Shown: positions 22,217 through 34,757, counted from the stretch's first letter. The stretch: DNA of 64,000 nt from Bisporella sp. PMI_857 (GCA_021307315.1 JAJSPD010000015.1:186001-250000), one strand, 5' to 3'. Translations and numbers: made by a program. The notes: generated by a model not told the origin, from the letters alone.

Positions 22217-23910
22217 ACTAGAGACTAGATTCAAAATGTATTAATGATTATAGATAATGGCGAAGGATCATTCATCAGGTGCACATACAAAAAGAGGCAT
22301 CGTTGATTATTCATCCAAAATCTAATCTTGTTAACCTCCGCCAAGATTTCATTTGCTGAAGTTCTATTTCTTCACGTTGTTTTTAGACGCATATGTCATT
22401 AATTCGATGATCACCATATCCGCAAATGCTTTTTATCCAGTTCCAAGTTACTCCTGATATGTCTTGTTTCACTCTAGCTCCAGCTCGTATGTTTCCAGCT
22501 GCTCCCTACTCGAATTTGGCGTGGATAGTCGATCGCGCAAATTCTTTCGATGTGTCACGAGTCCATGGAGTTTTTTTTAGTCCTCGATGCATTTTTCAAG
22601 TCAGAAGACTCCCTAGTGGGAACTACCAAGCTAGTTTCTCCTGCTGAGATTTGTTGGGACACATATGTAGTCTGCCTCTAGTGTTAGCAGATGGGACAGA
22701 GAATAGGGAGGCATTATCTTCTCACCCAGACCTAGAAATGTATAATAATATAATTTAAGCGCTATACCGAAAGTATGTTTCATTATAAGTTTTAATTCTA
22801 AGTTGTGGGGAGGTTGAGAGGCAGGCAGTCATTAAGTTATTCACTCCGCCGCCTGTTAGAGTAGTGCGTGCACCATATACTACTGAGGCACATCAAGATG
22901 TAATTTTTCACGCTCAACTAGGTTCAAATTCCACTACAATCTAAATAGACATGTGACATAGTTGCGTTATTGTTACTTGTTATTTTTAATAAAAAAAAAT
23001 CAGAGGCTCGCCAGCAGAAGCGCAATGAATCTAGGGTACCAGGAAGTTCACACTCATACAAGTGATAAGAGGACTTTATTAGATATGTCCATTGCATGAT
23101 ACCCAGAAAAAGATAGGGTGAGACGCTTTTATTTTGTCTGTGGTGATACGCTAAGCTTTGACCAACGCCAATAGCGATTTGACTTTCCTAGCTGATACTT
23201 CCGGCCCAAACTCTCACGGCTGTATCCGCTATGCCCCTGCATGCAAGTATTCCATCCACCAAAATCTCAACATCTTTCTCGCTTTCAGCGATATCATGGG
23301 CGATGTCCAACTTGACTTTTCTAGCTGATGGTCCTGGCCTCAACCCATCAACATGGCGCTTTACCCGCTGCCTGCCACATGCAAGCATTCCATCCATCAA
23401 GATTGCGGCGTCTTTCTTATCAAGCTGAGAGGAGTCTGTTCCAGTTGGGAAGTTGGCAAATCTTGTTTGCACTTCCTTGAACTTGGTCCAGATTGTGGCT
23501 TAGTTAGAAAGCAAAAGGTGTCGATGCTACAGATAATCTTGTTTGAAGATGTCGTAGCTGCTTCCGAATTGTTAGAATGTAGCAACAATTATGTGAATTA
23601 ATTTCGTTAGACGTGATGGAATTGAACATACCGGACTGCTATCGTAATAGATTCCCTTCTCTTGAAATCATCCAGAGATTTTCCTTAGATCATCCGAACG
23701 TTACTGATCCCCCCCCCCCCCCCGCGGGCCTTTCATCCCAAACCCGTAAAGATATCCTCGCCTATTAGACTCCCAAAGTCTCAATAGACTATCAAACTCT
23801 CATTTAAATGTCTGACGTTCAATCGTTGCTCCTCTGGTCCTACATCCTATGCATTGCCCCCCTCAGACATGTCATCTCGGACATATCCAAATTTTCTGCT
23901 CTGCGGGCTC
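22217..23910. other. Intergenic region with 135-bp duplication and poly-C tract
   Basis: No confident gene. At 23188-23472 a unit of about 135 bp occurs twice (shared blocks: cttgacttttctagctgat-like, catgcaagnattccatcca, tctttct). A minus-strand frame of 94 codons spans both copies and shows the repeat at protein level (ILMDGMLACG / ILVDGILACR), but I see no gene context. A run of about 17 C lies near 23709-23725. Confidence 0.45.
23188..23472 (-). repeat. Imperfect 135-bp tandem duplication
   Basis: Two adjacent copies, each read on the plus strand as a 'ctagctgat' block, a 'tgcaagtattccatcca/tgcaagcattccatcca' block and a 'atctttct/gtctttct' block. The minus-strand frame stays open through both, so it may be a remnant of a repeat-containing exon belonging to an old minus-strand gene. 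Confidence 0.5.
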
Positions 23911-24387
23911 TTAAAGCCTCAACAAGCTATCCAATTCCCACCTCAACGTCTGAATTTGACCCTCCACCATCCTAATCTGATTCTCCATGCACTGTTCCTC
24001 CGCCTTCCTTTGGTCCTTTTTCTTGTACAACGACTCCAACCTTTCTAGTCGCTCTCTATTCATCTTTTCATTGCAAGCATTCCGCGCTTCCCTAATATCT
24101 CTAGCCTCCTCTACCCGCTGCTCTTTTGAGAAACGAGAGCTGAAGTGCGCGGCGACGAGTTTATCTCTTTTACCTTGCAGGTCTGCGATGCCCTTCCTGA
24201 TTCCGTCGCGACGCACACCGACATCGCAGGGTTTTCTGGAGACGGGCTATAAAAGGTATTACTAATGAAGTTCGGAAAATACCAGAGAGCTGGGTGATAA
24301 ACATACTGCATATTTCTGAGGTGGTGCTGCTTTTTTCTTTCTAAACTTGCGCATGATTCTGCGAAAAGCTGCTTTGATTGATTCCAT
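23911..24387 (-). CDS. Small basic coiled-coil hypothetical protein
   Basis: Exons 24307-24387 and 23911-24246 (minus strand) give 138 residues. The 60-bp phase-0 intron (GTATGT donor, TTATAG acceptor) joins MESIKAAFRRIMRKF... to a stretch with SRKPCDVGVRRDGIRKG. The N-terminal 27 residues are strongly basic. The rest is Glu/Arg/Lys-rich helix, likely coiled coil, ending QTLRWELDSLLRL. Frame continuity across a clean intron and good codon flow argue for a real gene; each exon alone looks unremarkable. I do not recognise a family. Its length and charge would suit a small helical adaptor, but that is only a guess. Confidence 0.6.
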
Positions 24388-25169
24388 GTTTGCTTGTGTT
24401 TTGATTGTGCCTCGACTGTGTCTTGTGATTGTGGTTTGATTAGTGCTTTCAATGTACGTTTTTTGAATCGAGCTTTAGCGGTGACAGACTTCTGATTGAA
24501 TAGGGGAGACTGAGGGAATTTATAGGTAAAATATTTTGATATGAACTAGAAATTAGTCTTAGCCTAGTGGTTGCTAGGTCTGGAACGGAGCAGCTCAACA
24601 GCCAAAGTGGAACCTCCTAAAGAAGTGTATATTGCACAGCTTGCTAACCTCGCTTCCGCCTCGGGGATAACTTCGATCCACATACTGTTGGCTCGAATCC
24701 CTCTGCACTAAAACGTGAGTGGTGCGTAGGAAGGCTTATATTTCCGCAGTTCCTTGAGTGGGTTTTGACTCATGCCATGGAAAAGCCTATCACACGATCA
24801 TAGCTCTAAGAGCATAAGTTCTGATTGTGTTGGCCACTATCATTCAGAGCTATAAAGGTCTACAGCAAGACAATACTTTTGGTTGATATCATATCGTGTC
24901 GCAAGTGCTCTCAATGATAAAGTTCGGGCTCGCGATGCTTGCAAAAATATCAAGGTAGTTCTCTCGGCCACCTTTATTTAGATGTTCAGTCATGCCAATT
25001 ACCATTCGTGCCATAGATACGGTGAATCATCTCATCATCGAGCTTGGTAGGTCTCCAACCCCATACCATCTCAATCTTTGGCACAGAAATCTTTTTGATG
25101 GAGTCCTCTAGCTTAAGAGGCTCTATGCATTGCGACATGGCTAATATGCATCAAAGTTAGAAGACTGTC
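24388..25169. other. Intergenic stretch
   Basis: Nothing coding recognised. A tRNA-like T-loop motif (ggctcgaatcc near 24690) has no matching arms. Confidence 0.4.
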
Positions 25170-26092
25170 TTAATTTTCAAGACGGTAATACGCACAGTCT
25201 TCGTCATCAATATGAATCTCATGTACAACCTTCTGCCATTCAACTTGGAATTCATCATACAACTCTGTTGGTCTAGAGCTGTGTGACCAGCCACTGAAGG
25301 AACCCGAGTCAAAGCTGTTCATCACCATTGGCAAATAATATAAGGTGAGGGGTGTCTTACTGGTCGTGACACATCTCGTCCATTCGTGAACCACGAGCAA
25401 TTGCTGTATTGCAGGCATACGAGGAATTGCCCTCCGAAGTATATCAATGACACAGTCGGTAGAGGCTCTGTCATTCCAAAGTAGCCAGTCGTCAATGTCC
25501 TTCTGTATCGCGATGGACTCGATGTTTTTTTGCTTCATAGCCTGTCATCCCACATAAAAAACTGTAGACCAAGTCATGCATGGCTTCATTGAAGTAAAGG
25601 GTATCTGATGCGAAGTTGAAGATGATCTTGGGATTGTGTATTACGCTTCCAAAGCATAAATGATACAAGCTAGAAACCTATCAAGGTTAGATTAGCTTGC
25701 TATTCTGTGTGTTTGGTGGGGAAAACATAAAGCGTACGATACCCAGAAGACATATATACTTTCTCGGAAGATATCAAAATAACTACATACGGTATTTCTA
25801 GAATCCTGACAAGTTTTCAAGGCAACTGGGGTCTTGACTTTTGTATAGAAACCATGATCATGGCTGAAGAGTAACGCCAAATCATTTATCGCAGTTCCGT
25901 AGGAAGATCGGTAAATCTGATAAATGTCTCGACATATGGAATTTTTTGATTGAAAGAATATGACTGACGTCTCTTTTGTGCCGACCGAGTCTCCTCACCC
26001 TTCTCACCATCGATGGCGATGTTGTCTGCAGATTCGTAGTCAGGCTGTAGTAGAGGAGGAGACTAGTTAGGAGGGGTATTATCAGAACGCAT
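25170..26092 (-). pseudogene. Decayed 2EXR-like gene
   Basis: Reading the minus strand from ATG at 26092 gives a coherent frame interrupted by TAG (26063-26065) and TAA (25886-25888). The second stop splits the family motif F-x-x-L-P-x-E-L-R | M-I-W-R typical of 2EXR proteins. The frame then shifts into one encoding TPVALKTCQDSRNT (the family's P-x-x-L-x-x-C-x-x-S-R block). A 113-bp intron (25678-25790, GTATGT / GATAG) leads to DTLYFNEAMHDLVYS. A final frameshift falls in a run of seven A (coding strand), after which KNIESIAI and about 115 more residues stay open to 25170. Both stops are one C-to-T change from a Gln codon (CAG, CAA). Sequencing error could explain the homopolymer shift but not all lesions. 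Confidence 0.65.
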
Positions 26093-26994
26093 GATTAGAT
26101 GCTCCTCCTCCATTTGTTGATGTTTGTGATGGTCAAATTGAATCAATCAAAGGCTGCCTCATAGATACATATCAATTCCAGAACTAGTGATACTCATATC
26201 CTCGTGATATATATTATCTTTGGGTAAGTGTGGGTTGTGATTGAGGTGACCAATCATGATACATATTTACTAGAGGGCTTGGCAATATGGAGTCCAAAAT
26301 GACTCTTTGCCATTTCTGGCTAGCGCTAAAGAGTTGCCCCTAATCGCCCAATTCAGACAGCCGTGGTCTTGGGTGCGGAGAGAACTTCAGACTTCAAGTC
26401 GTACAGCAAGCAGAAAATCATCCACGACAGCGGTGCGACGTGGAATTCCTTGTGCCTTGCCAGTCATCCGAACTTCAATCGTTTCATTGTTGATGTCCTA
26501 GATCACCCGGTATGTCTTGCTCTCCCTCTTATTGCTCCCCTCTTCTTGTCACACACTCATTCGCGGGCGATTTTAATTTTATAGCTTGTTGATCCCTGTC
26601 AATACCCCCTTTCTGCTGGTCAAAATGCACTCTCACCTTTCCAAACTTTTGTCTCTCTCTCACCACACAAGAATACCACAACTAATTTTGTCGCGCCTGC
26701 AATCAGAATATTTCTCCTTACCGACCGCATAATCTCTTCTTATTCACGACACAGCGCTCGAACGCGAAATTTGTCGGACTAGGGACAAATATTAGGTACG
26801 TACCATCTTGATCGTATTCATGCATCTGCCAACACTACCAGCTCAACAACACGAAGTCAGCCGATCTCTTTTGCATATGGCTTCTCAATGCCTTTAATAA
26901 CCATCAACACTGCAATTCTACTCCACAGGCTAACACACTCTATTTCGCAGACCTCAGCACCTTCTTTCCATCTTCATCTACCACAAACGAAACA
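26093..26994. other. Region upstream of the septin gene
   Basis: Pyrimidine-rich leader and promoter of the septin lie from about 26600 on. A short open stretch at 26363-26512 looks mildly coding (KIIHDSGATWNSLCLASHP) but lacks start context, neighbours or splice partners, so I do not call it. Confidence 0.4.
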
Positions 26995-28700
26995 ATGGGT
27001 AAGCACTATCTCTCTTCGCACTACAAGCACGAGAGCAGATCAAAAAATGCATAAAGGGTACATACTACTTGGATATTATCCATCGATCGGATTGATCGCC
27101 AATGTCTACGCAGAATGCCAGGTGAACGCTTAGTTGCGAGACACCGAAAACCTCAACGCATCTGGAGACATGGCCAACACATACACACCTTTAATTATGG
27201 GGCAGCTTTAAAGGTCTTAAAGGCTAACTCAATTTTGCAGCTGCAAATGGCGTTCCTCCAGCGGCACCAAGTCGCTCACCCGCGGCTGTTCCGAATGGCA
27301 AAGCTGTGTCGCCTTCACAAGAAGTCCCACAAAGTGTGAGCTCGAGCGACCCCAAGCTTGCTGCCCAACAAGCTAGCGACATGCGAAACATTGTCAGGCG
27401 AAAGTTGACAGGATACGTTGGATTCGCAAATCTGCCAAATCAATGGCATCGCAAAAGTGTCCGAAAAGGATTCAACTTCAATGTCATGGTGGTTGGTAGG
27501 TGAAAGTTGTGACACAAAATTTGACACAATGCTGACGCAGGTACCAGGTGAATCCGGACTTGGAAAATCGACTCTAGTCAACACGCTTTTCAACACATCA
27601 CTTTATCCACCTCGGGAGCGCAAAGCTCCCAGCGCAGAAATCATCCCAAAGACCGTTTCTATACAATCCATTAGTGCTGATATTGAGGAGAATGGTGTTC
27701 GATTACGTCTAACAGTTGTTGATACCCCTGGTTTTGGTGATTTTGTTAACAACGACGAATCATGGCGACCAATCGTTGACAATATCGAACAACGCTTTGA
27801 TGCTTATTTAGATGCTGAGAACAAGGTCAACCGGATGAACATCGTTGATAACAGAGTACATGCGTGTGTCTACTTTATTCAGCCTACTGGACATGCCCTG
27901 AAACCTTTGGATATTGAGGTCATGCGCAGACTCCATACCAAGGTCAATCTGATCCCAGTCATCGCAAAGGCTGACACCATGACTGATGAGGAGATTCTCG
28001 CTTTCAAGGCCAGAGTAAGACACATATAAGATCAATTTCTGTAGAGAGTACTAATATGCCATAGATTTTGGCTGATATCAAGCACCATTCCATTCAGATC
28101 TTTGAGGGGCCTCGCTATGAGCTCGATGATGATGAGACGATCGCGGAGAATAACGAGATCATGTCTAAAGTTCCCTTCGCGGTTGTTGGTGCAAACTCAG
28201 AAGTCACTGGTGCAGATGGACGAAAGGTCCGTGGACGTCGCTATCCATGGGGTCTCATCGAAGTTGACAATGAGGAACACTGCGATTTTGTCAAGTTGCG
28301 CCAAATGCTGATTCGAACTCACATGGAGGAGCTTAAGGAGCACACCAACAATGCGCTATATGAGAACTACAGATCAGAGAAGCTCACTGGCATGGGCGTT
28401 GCACAAGATCCCAGCGTTTTCAAGGAGGTCAACCCAGCTGTCAAGCAGGAAGAGGAGCGCACACTTCACGAGCAAAAGCTTGCAAAGATGGAAGCCGAGA
28501 TGAAGATGGTTTTCCAACAGAAGGTTGCCGAGAAGGAGAGCAAGTTGAAGCAGAGCGAGGAGGAGTTGTACGCTCGTCACCGCGAGATGAAAGAGCAACT
28601 CGAACGCCAGCGCATGGAGTTAGAAGAGAAGAAGTCGAGAATCGAGAGTGGAAGGCCAATAGAGGAGAAGAAAGGACGAAAGGGATTCTCTCTTCGCTAA
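26995..28700 (+). CDS. CDC3: Septin, Cdc3/AspB type
   Basis: Four exons: 26995-26998, 27241-27495, 27548-28014, 28065-28700; 453 residues. The first coding exon is only ATGG, followed by a 242-bp intron with gctaactc branch and TTGCAG acceptor; the others are 52 and 50 bp. The septin GTPase domain carries P-loop GESGLGKST (residues 87-95), DTPGFGD and AKAD, preceded by a polybasic, membrane-binding-type stretch around residues 72-78 (HRKSVRK). [16 protein letters not shown] and [14 protein letters not shown] match yeast Cdc3 rather than Cdc10, Cdc11 or Cdc12. A C-terminal coiled coil (about 378-445) is expected for this subgroup. Septins form hetero-oligomeric filaments at septa, hyphal branches and appressoria. 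The assignment to Cdc3 rests on remembered family sequence. Confidence 0.93.
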
Positions 28701-29781
28701 GCCATTCAGCGCGGCGTATCGGAGTTATCCTTTCTTCCACGACGGTATCAAGACGACCCACATTCTACTTACTTTCGATTCTTGTCTCTTTAATTATTGA
28801 TCCTTAATACTGCGAGAGAAAAACGGGGAGGTGGGAGGACACTACATTTTGGCTTCTGAGAGGCTGGAATAGTTGAGCAATTTATACACAATACGGGACG
28901 CTTTCGAGGAGTTTGCTTTGCAGCTTGATGAGGAAAAGAGCGGTTGAGAGCATTACCCCTAAAAATTCGCCGCCTTCAAGAATGTTTCCTTTTTTCTACA
29001 CCGCTTATGAGCACGGCTTATTTCACAACAACTCTGTACTTATTATGATAGCTCGAGCTTCGCTCTCCTTTCTTTGCTTTGTTACGAATAAAAAGGGATC
29101 TTATCTCAATTTGGCCCAATCATTAACTCGTGAGCACAGCACATTGTTAAGTATGCATTCATTTCTCTCTGCACTTGTCCGTGTATTGTCAAATGTGTAT
29201 TTGATTCACTTCTCGTAGTGCGAGATCAAGTCCGAACCTTCGATGCGCCGAACTACTTGGCTCTTTCCATTCTTCGGAGAATATTTGGTTCCCGTGCGCT
29301 TCTTCAACAACTGCCGCGGGCTAGGGTCTTGGCAACGTGTTTTCTCGTGCATGAACTGAATTCTCGTGGAGCACTGTTCATGTTCTGTACATTCGATTTG
29401 TTCAGTTGCATTCTATTACATTCAATTACCCAGCAGCCGCTTTTTGCCTGCATGGCGTTCCGCCTAGCTAGGGGAAGTGCCTCGCACCCCCCGAGTCTGC
29501 CTCTTTTCATCATATGTTGTGGGGACTCGCTGATATAGACATTAGATCGTTTGAGTAGCTCATCTTCTAACTAAGTCTCATTAGTAATAGAATACTCACG
29601 TTGATGTACACCTACATAACAGTAGCCATTATAGATGCCAAATCCTGTGAGAGTAGGAGACAATCTGTCTAGCAGCTCATTGTTGGATGAACAATGTAAA
29701 CAGTGCGCTTTCTACTCTACCGCGTATCAGCGGGTCGACGCTCTCAGAAGCCTGGAGGTATCTCCCAGACGTATTGTAAGA
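28701..29781. other. Intergenic region
   Basis: Septin 3' UTR at the left, then no credible gene. Short plus-strand frames are Cys/Phe/Leu-rich readings of pyrimidine-rich DNA. Confidence 0.45.
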
Positions 29782-32037
29782 TCAACAGATTTCGAACTCT
29801 TCCTCTCGTGGGCCATACTTCGTTTGGTAGCTTGTTATAAACCATCCGTGCATGAATCCTACCACGTATGCAGGGCCAATGAGACGAAAGTATAAGCCAT
29901 TCCATCTCAAAATGAGAGGAAGGCCACAACCCTGTAGAATACACACCACATCATTACTCTGCATATCTCTTGGTCCAAGTCCCATATGGCCGTCCTGCGT
30001 GAGAAAGAAGCAAGAATATCTTTCGTTGATCTTGATTCCTCCCAAACCCATCACGATGCGTCGTAAGACTGGAGTCATCACTTCATCCATGGAAGGATAA
30101 GGATAAGTTGCCGTGTTTTCGTAGCCAACGTCGCGATTCTCCCTCCAGCGCCTAAACTGCCTTGTGTCATAAGCGGAATCGTCCGCCAAAAGAGTGGTTG
30201 CGCGTATAAGTATATGCCAAAACTCATGATGCTTCCGATGAGTATACTCCGAGAAAGTCTCCTTGCTCCCATGGCGTTGTCGAAGTTTGAATGAGCGGAG
30301 AATATCCCTTCGATGCATCGCGTACCAAATATCGAATTGAGTGATTTTGTGTGAGGAGACGCGGCGCTCACTCTGGCCGAAGCAAAGACAACTGAAAATA
30401 GACAAATCTTCTTCCTCTTCTTCCTCTTCAAAATATGGAGGATCTGCATTTGTAGAGATACTCCGGATACGGTCAGCCCTCCAACCATATGCATACATAC
30501 TTTGTCCCGAGAACCTGACTCTGGCTTCTGATCCAGGACCCGCAGCACAGTATTTTCTGGCATGCTCTGAGACCTCAAAAGGATACGGCGGACTCGATTC
30601 TACCCGATCGAAAGCAGGCGCAGTCGAACTCAAATCAGGACACCAGCTAGGCAAGTGAAACTCCAGATGCTGAGGTCTTTTGGGAAGAATGATTGACAAG
30701 TTACGGTATATCCTTACGAAATTCTGTACAACATTGATGTAAACTTCTCTCACCGTGAGGTCATAGTCGAGAGAAATATTGTATAACTTCGAGTCAGATG
30801 CCATCCTGAATATCGCAAACACTTTGTCTTTCGGATCGCTAGCCATAGCATCCCAGTTATCAAACAATAATCTATCCAACCTTCGTCGAGTCTTATCGTG
30901 GTTGGATTTGGTCTTAGAGCTCCGTAGGGTGCTGATATCGCGGAATCTGTGGGCATAAGAGACGTACTTTTTCAACTCATGACTAATGTAAGTTCTACTA
31001 CTCTCGGAAAGGTAGTCCACATGCTGACCGTTCGATGCATACCCAATGCCACAACATTCATCCGTTAAAAATTTATAAAAGCTTACTAAGTCGCTCCAGG
31101 AAATCTTACGGGTTCCGCACTGGATATATATTCTCCCAGCGGAGAAAATTTCTTGAATGATCCACGTTCTGTACCAGTATGTTCGCCTGAAAAAGCTCTT
31201 GAATGCACTTTGAAAGTCGAAGGAGTTGTCATGCAAAGCGTTCCAGATTAAACCGACCCGTTCTCGCTGGTCTAAGGATGAACTGAGTTGTAGAACGAGG
31301 TCCAAAAATCTTGAGCTTTGGTGAAAATCTGGTCCTAGCCATGCAACGACATGGCTTGCATGACGATAAAGTCGTCTCATAAGCTCTATATATAAGGATT
31401 CCCGTGTTAGTTGCTTATCAGAGAATATTTCTAGAGTGTGAAGCTATTCCAGGAGCGAATTACTCATAAGACGTTGTGTTCATGGAGCATATGAATATCT
31501 TGAGAGTTAATCGGCTCAAGAAACATCTAAGATAATGGCTTTCGCTCCGAGAAATTGACACTTACCTACTTGATGGTTCTTCTCAACAGTGCTATTCTGG
31601 TCGATACAAACTGCATCAATCCACAGAGTTTGCGGATGATACCTGTCTCGCAGATGTCTCATAGCCTCTCCAAGATTTGATCCAATCCTTAATGCATTTC
31701 CATTTATGTCAATCTCTATTTCTCCTGGCTGCAGGACCACATCCTTTTGTGAAGATGTAGGGTGGAGTACTTTGGCTTCCCAAGCATACGATAAGGCTGT
31801 GTAGACAGGCGGTGCTCGCAGGGTGGCCGGTATGATCCTGCATTTGAGCCTCGCATTTCCAAAGCCTGGTTCGAGAACCAAAAGCCTGAATTCCAATTTT
31901 CCATGGTCTAGAGGATGGTAAAGAATCTCGTCATATCCTCCATTCCTTGATAGGGAAGTGGAGGAGGTGGTAATGGCTGCAGGGGACTGGCGATCTGGGG
32001 TTGGAATGGCTGGTCGAGCGAACAGTTGCTTCTGCGC
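29782..32037 (-). CDS. HET-domain (heterokaryon incompatibility-like) protein, N-terminus unresolved
   Basis: Two well-supported minus-strand exons, 31566-32037 and 29782-31385, are joined over a 180-bp phase-1 intron (GTAAGT / ATATAG) into 691 residues. The HET core is clear: PLDHGKLEFRLLVL, YTALSYAWE, LRIGSNLGEAMRHLR, LWIDAVCIDQN, then NHQVELMRRLYRHASHVVAWLGP across the junction. A C-terminal region of over 500 residues has no recognised domain; an acidic Glu run lies in its middle. HET proteins act in non-self recognition and programmed cell death in filamentous ascomycetes. The frame opens at a TGTAG acceptor at 32038-32040, and no in-frame ATG lies between there and the HET motifs, so an upstream first exon is missing from my model or the gene is 5'-damaged. 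Confidence 0.85.
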
Positions 32038-34142
32038 CTACACAACCTGCTGTCAGTGCACGTCTCGAAGGCAATATGTAGAGGTACAAACTTTTGGTAA
32101 ATATGGCAGAGGCGGTACGCTATCCGAAAAATAAACCCGTCGTTGTCTCTCCATACCACATAACTACCAAGGGAATTTTGCGATACTTCCAGGAAAGTTC
32201 ATGGTTGGGTAGTCTGCAGCCTTATACTAAATCCAGCCGTTCGGGCTAACTTCCAGAACATAAATATGGCGCTCCGAAAAAGCAAAAGTCCCCGGAACTG
32301 CGGAGGAGGGGCAAAGTATCACAACAGCAGGATATCCTTCCTGATGGAAGAGTCTCATTCAAACTGCATGGCGAGCCTTAACTTTATACGCTGATAATAG
32401 ATACAAGCCTATGCTATATTTCTTCACCGTCGCCGGCACTAGCCTGTCGCGAATGTCGTTTACCAAATCACGAAGTTGTTTATTCAGCATGAAAGGCTGA
32501 CATTTGCAGAAATCTCATATACGTAAATAAGCAGAGGTGAAATTTCAAGAATGGTGAAAATTGTATAGCTTGATTGCGGGGTTGGCCATGTCTGAGACCT
32601 AAGTACGGCTGACTGCTAGTGAGGGCTGAAGGATGGGCCGCCTGCAGAAGGTTTATAAGTAGCGTTGCATTCTCGTCCTTAAAAGCGTTCCCGCACCTCC
32701 TTTTTGTAGTCCTTATTGCGCCTGCCAGTTGTGTTTATGGCGGCTCCCTAGAAATCAGGGACAGGAAGCTAAAAGGGTAAAGAGAAGGCAAGGTTTGTGC
32801 ACGTGATCACAGCATGTTCGGACGTCTACCGAATATAATTTTAAAGGCTAATCCCCTATTTTATTAGCAGTAAACGCCATTGCAGATCCGTAGTTCTCAA
32901 AATAACCTGTGAAAGATCCAAGCATGAACATACCGTTCGTTGGAGCATCTACCTCGCTAATCACCTGATTAACTATCTAAGGGTCCAACCCCAACTCAAA
33001 CTTCAGACTATCTTGCCCTTATGGCCGTGATCAGGGACCGCGAGATTTTTTGTTAATCGCATCTAGATGACAAGAGCCAGCACTCAAATTCTCTCGTTTT
33101 CAGTTCCAGTTGAGAAAAGGGGGCGTCACCGCTTAATCTTGTGCTAAGCTTCATTGGGACACCGAGGAGAAGGCTTTCAACAAGGCGTATGCTGTAGAAT
33201 GATAAGCTTTGTGAGAGATAGCCTGCATCAGTGTTGATTCGGGACGAACCAGGTTTAGAGCTTATGTGGCTTTTATTTTATGTTCCCGTGGTCTTCTGTC
33301 GCTAAGTATTTTTGGCTCTCCAAGATGGAAATTAAGACGTAGTCGATGACTACCAAGTTCCTACAGTTTACCATACGCTCAATCTCGGTTTCGGAATTTG
33401 AAATTGTGGGCTTTTATATATATGCTTCACTTCTGTATTCATCATTATACTATTCATAAACACTATAAGCCTGAGGTTTTGGAGCACTACCCATTCCACC
33501 TCGTTAAAGCAATTTCGCCAACAGGGCTGAGGCTGAGAGACATATTTACCGTCAAGTAGAACAACATTCGTGAGTTAGTTAGCAATATAGTAGTTTTCCC
33601 GGCTTCCAATTATATCTCAGAAGAAGTAGAAAGGAGATGCACAGAGAATAGAATGTGGAAGATACGGTAAAGAAAAGAACCAACAATTGGAAAACGAAGT
33701 CTCAATAAGTAAAAGAGTATGGACCCAAGCATATACACAGAATTTTCCGTGTACAATAGGTCATATGTAACGACATACTGCCGATAGATAGCTACCAGTA
33801 TTTGTCCGAATTTTGCAGTAGAGTCGAAAGATCTTGCGAGAGTCAACCTTTGTTGGCGAAAGTCGTCCTTAGCTTCTAATTTTACAAATTGCACCATAAA
33901 AATTATGCGCATAACCCAATTATCTATGGCACTTCTCCAATTCACTAGAGGCTTTTCCACCATACGACCAGATTGAGCTTCCTCCTGCGAGAAACTCACT
34001 AGAGCGCAGGGTATGAACACTTCTTATCCTTACCGTGCTGATGATAATCGCAACGAGGAGCATTCCTTGGATCCAATGACTTTGTTGCCCATTTTCCTCT
34101 CAATAAAGTAACAGCATCCAACAAAAGGTCTTCATCACCGCC
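32038..34142. other. Intergenic region
   Basis: Probably contains the unplaced first exon of the HET gene near 32040-32210. A minus-strand frame at 33610-34020 encodes a hydrophobic 136-residue stretch without start context or family resemblance, so it is not called. Otherwise AT-rich and without genes that I can see. Confidence 0.4.
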
Positions 34143-34757
34143 TCAGGCTTTAGCGAGACCTTCATTCTTCCATGCCGCAGCTTCTTCAGAGGTCATGGTT
34201 ACCCATACCCAGGCTCTGCTGAGATATAAACGCAGAACTGATCCTTTTCGGGTGTTCTTATAACCTTTGGTGATCCAGGCTAGGCTGGGGATGATATTAT
34301 TGTTTTTTCCCGCAAGCAGAGTGTCCATGGTCTTATCTTCGAGGCGCACAATATCGTATTTCTCAGTGAACAAGAAGAGCTTCACCATCTGGCCAGTGAA
34401 GTTACCGTCGCCCTCTGTAATATTTGAGTGTTCGATTGTCTCGTTGTAAAGCCAGCCTTGGAACAAGGCAAAGCTCTCAACATCATCGTCAGGCAGCTTA
34501 GCAGTTTGGGCCTTTCCTTCCTTGAAGCTTCCATTGAACATTCGTTCGAAGACTGGTGAGCTGGTGCATATAAGATTCTTGTGAAGGACAAATTTCTTCT
34601 TCTCTTCGCCAACAATGATGTTGACAATCTCAGTACCTAGTTTCCTATCACCTTCAGTGCTTTGCTAAATGATAAGTTTCAAGATTACATACTGGCACAA
34701 TGGCTTCCTTTGTGCACTTGTGACATCTTTTTGTTGACTGCCTGCCCTTGGCGCCAT
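34143..34757 (-). CDS. BTB/POZ domain protein, 5' structure uncertain
   Basis: The minus-strand frame from 34664 to 34143 encodes a BTB domain: EIVNIIVGEEKKKFVLHKNL, then SSPVFERMFNGSF, KLPDDDVESFALFQGWLY, and the helical LFLFTEKYDI ... DKTMDTLL that follows in this fungal family. It contains no ATG before the middle of the domain. A plausible start at 34757 (MAPRAGSQQKD) would need a splice to this frame, but the best donor (GTATGT at 34692) leaves an intron of only 28-33 bp, too short for this genome. Either a non-consensus donor is used or the 5' end is damaged. BTB domains mediate dimerisation and Cul3 adaptor functions; targets are unknown. A degenerate relative lies 1.4 kb upstream. Confidence 0.6.

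Noticed and set aside
24640..24710. Possible tRNA (ggctcgaatcc T-loop)
   Set aside because: No pairing T-stem, acceptor or D-arm could be found.
33610..34020. Hydrophobic 136-codon minus-strand frame
   Set aside because: No family resemblance, no splice-joined partner, and low-complexity hydrophobic composition as expected from AT-rich DNA.
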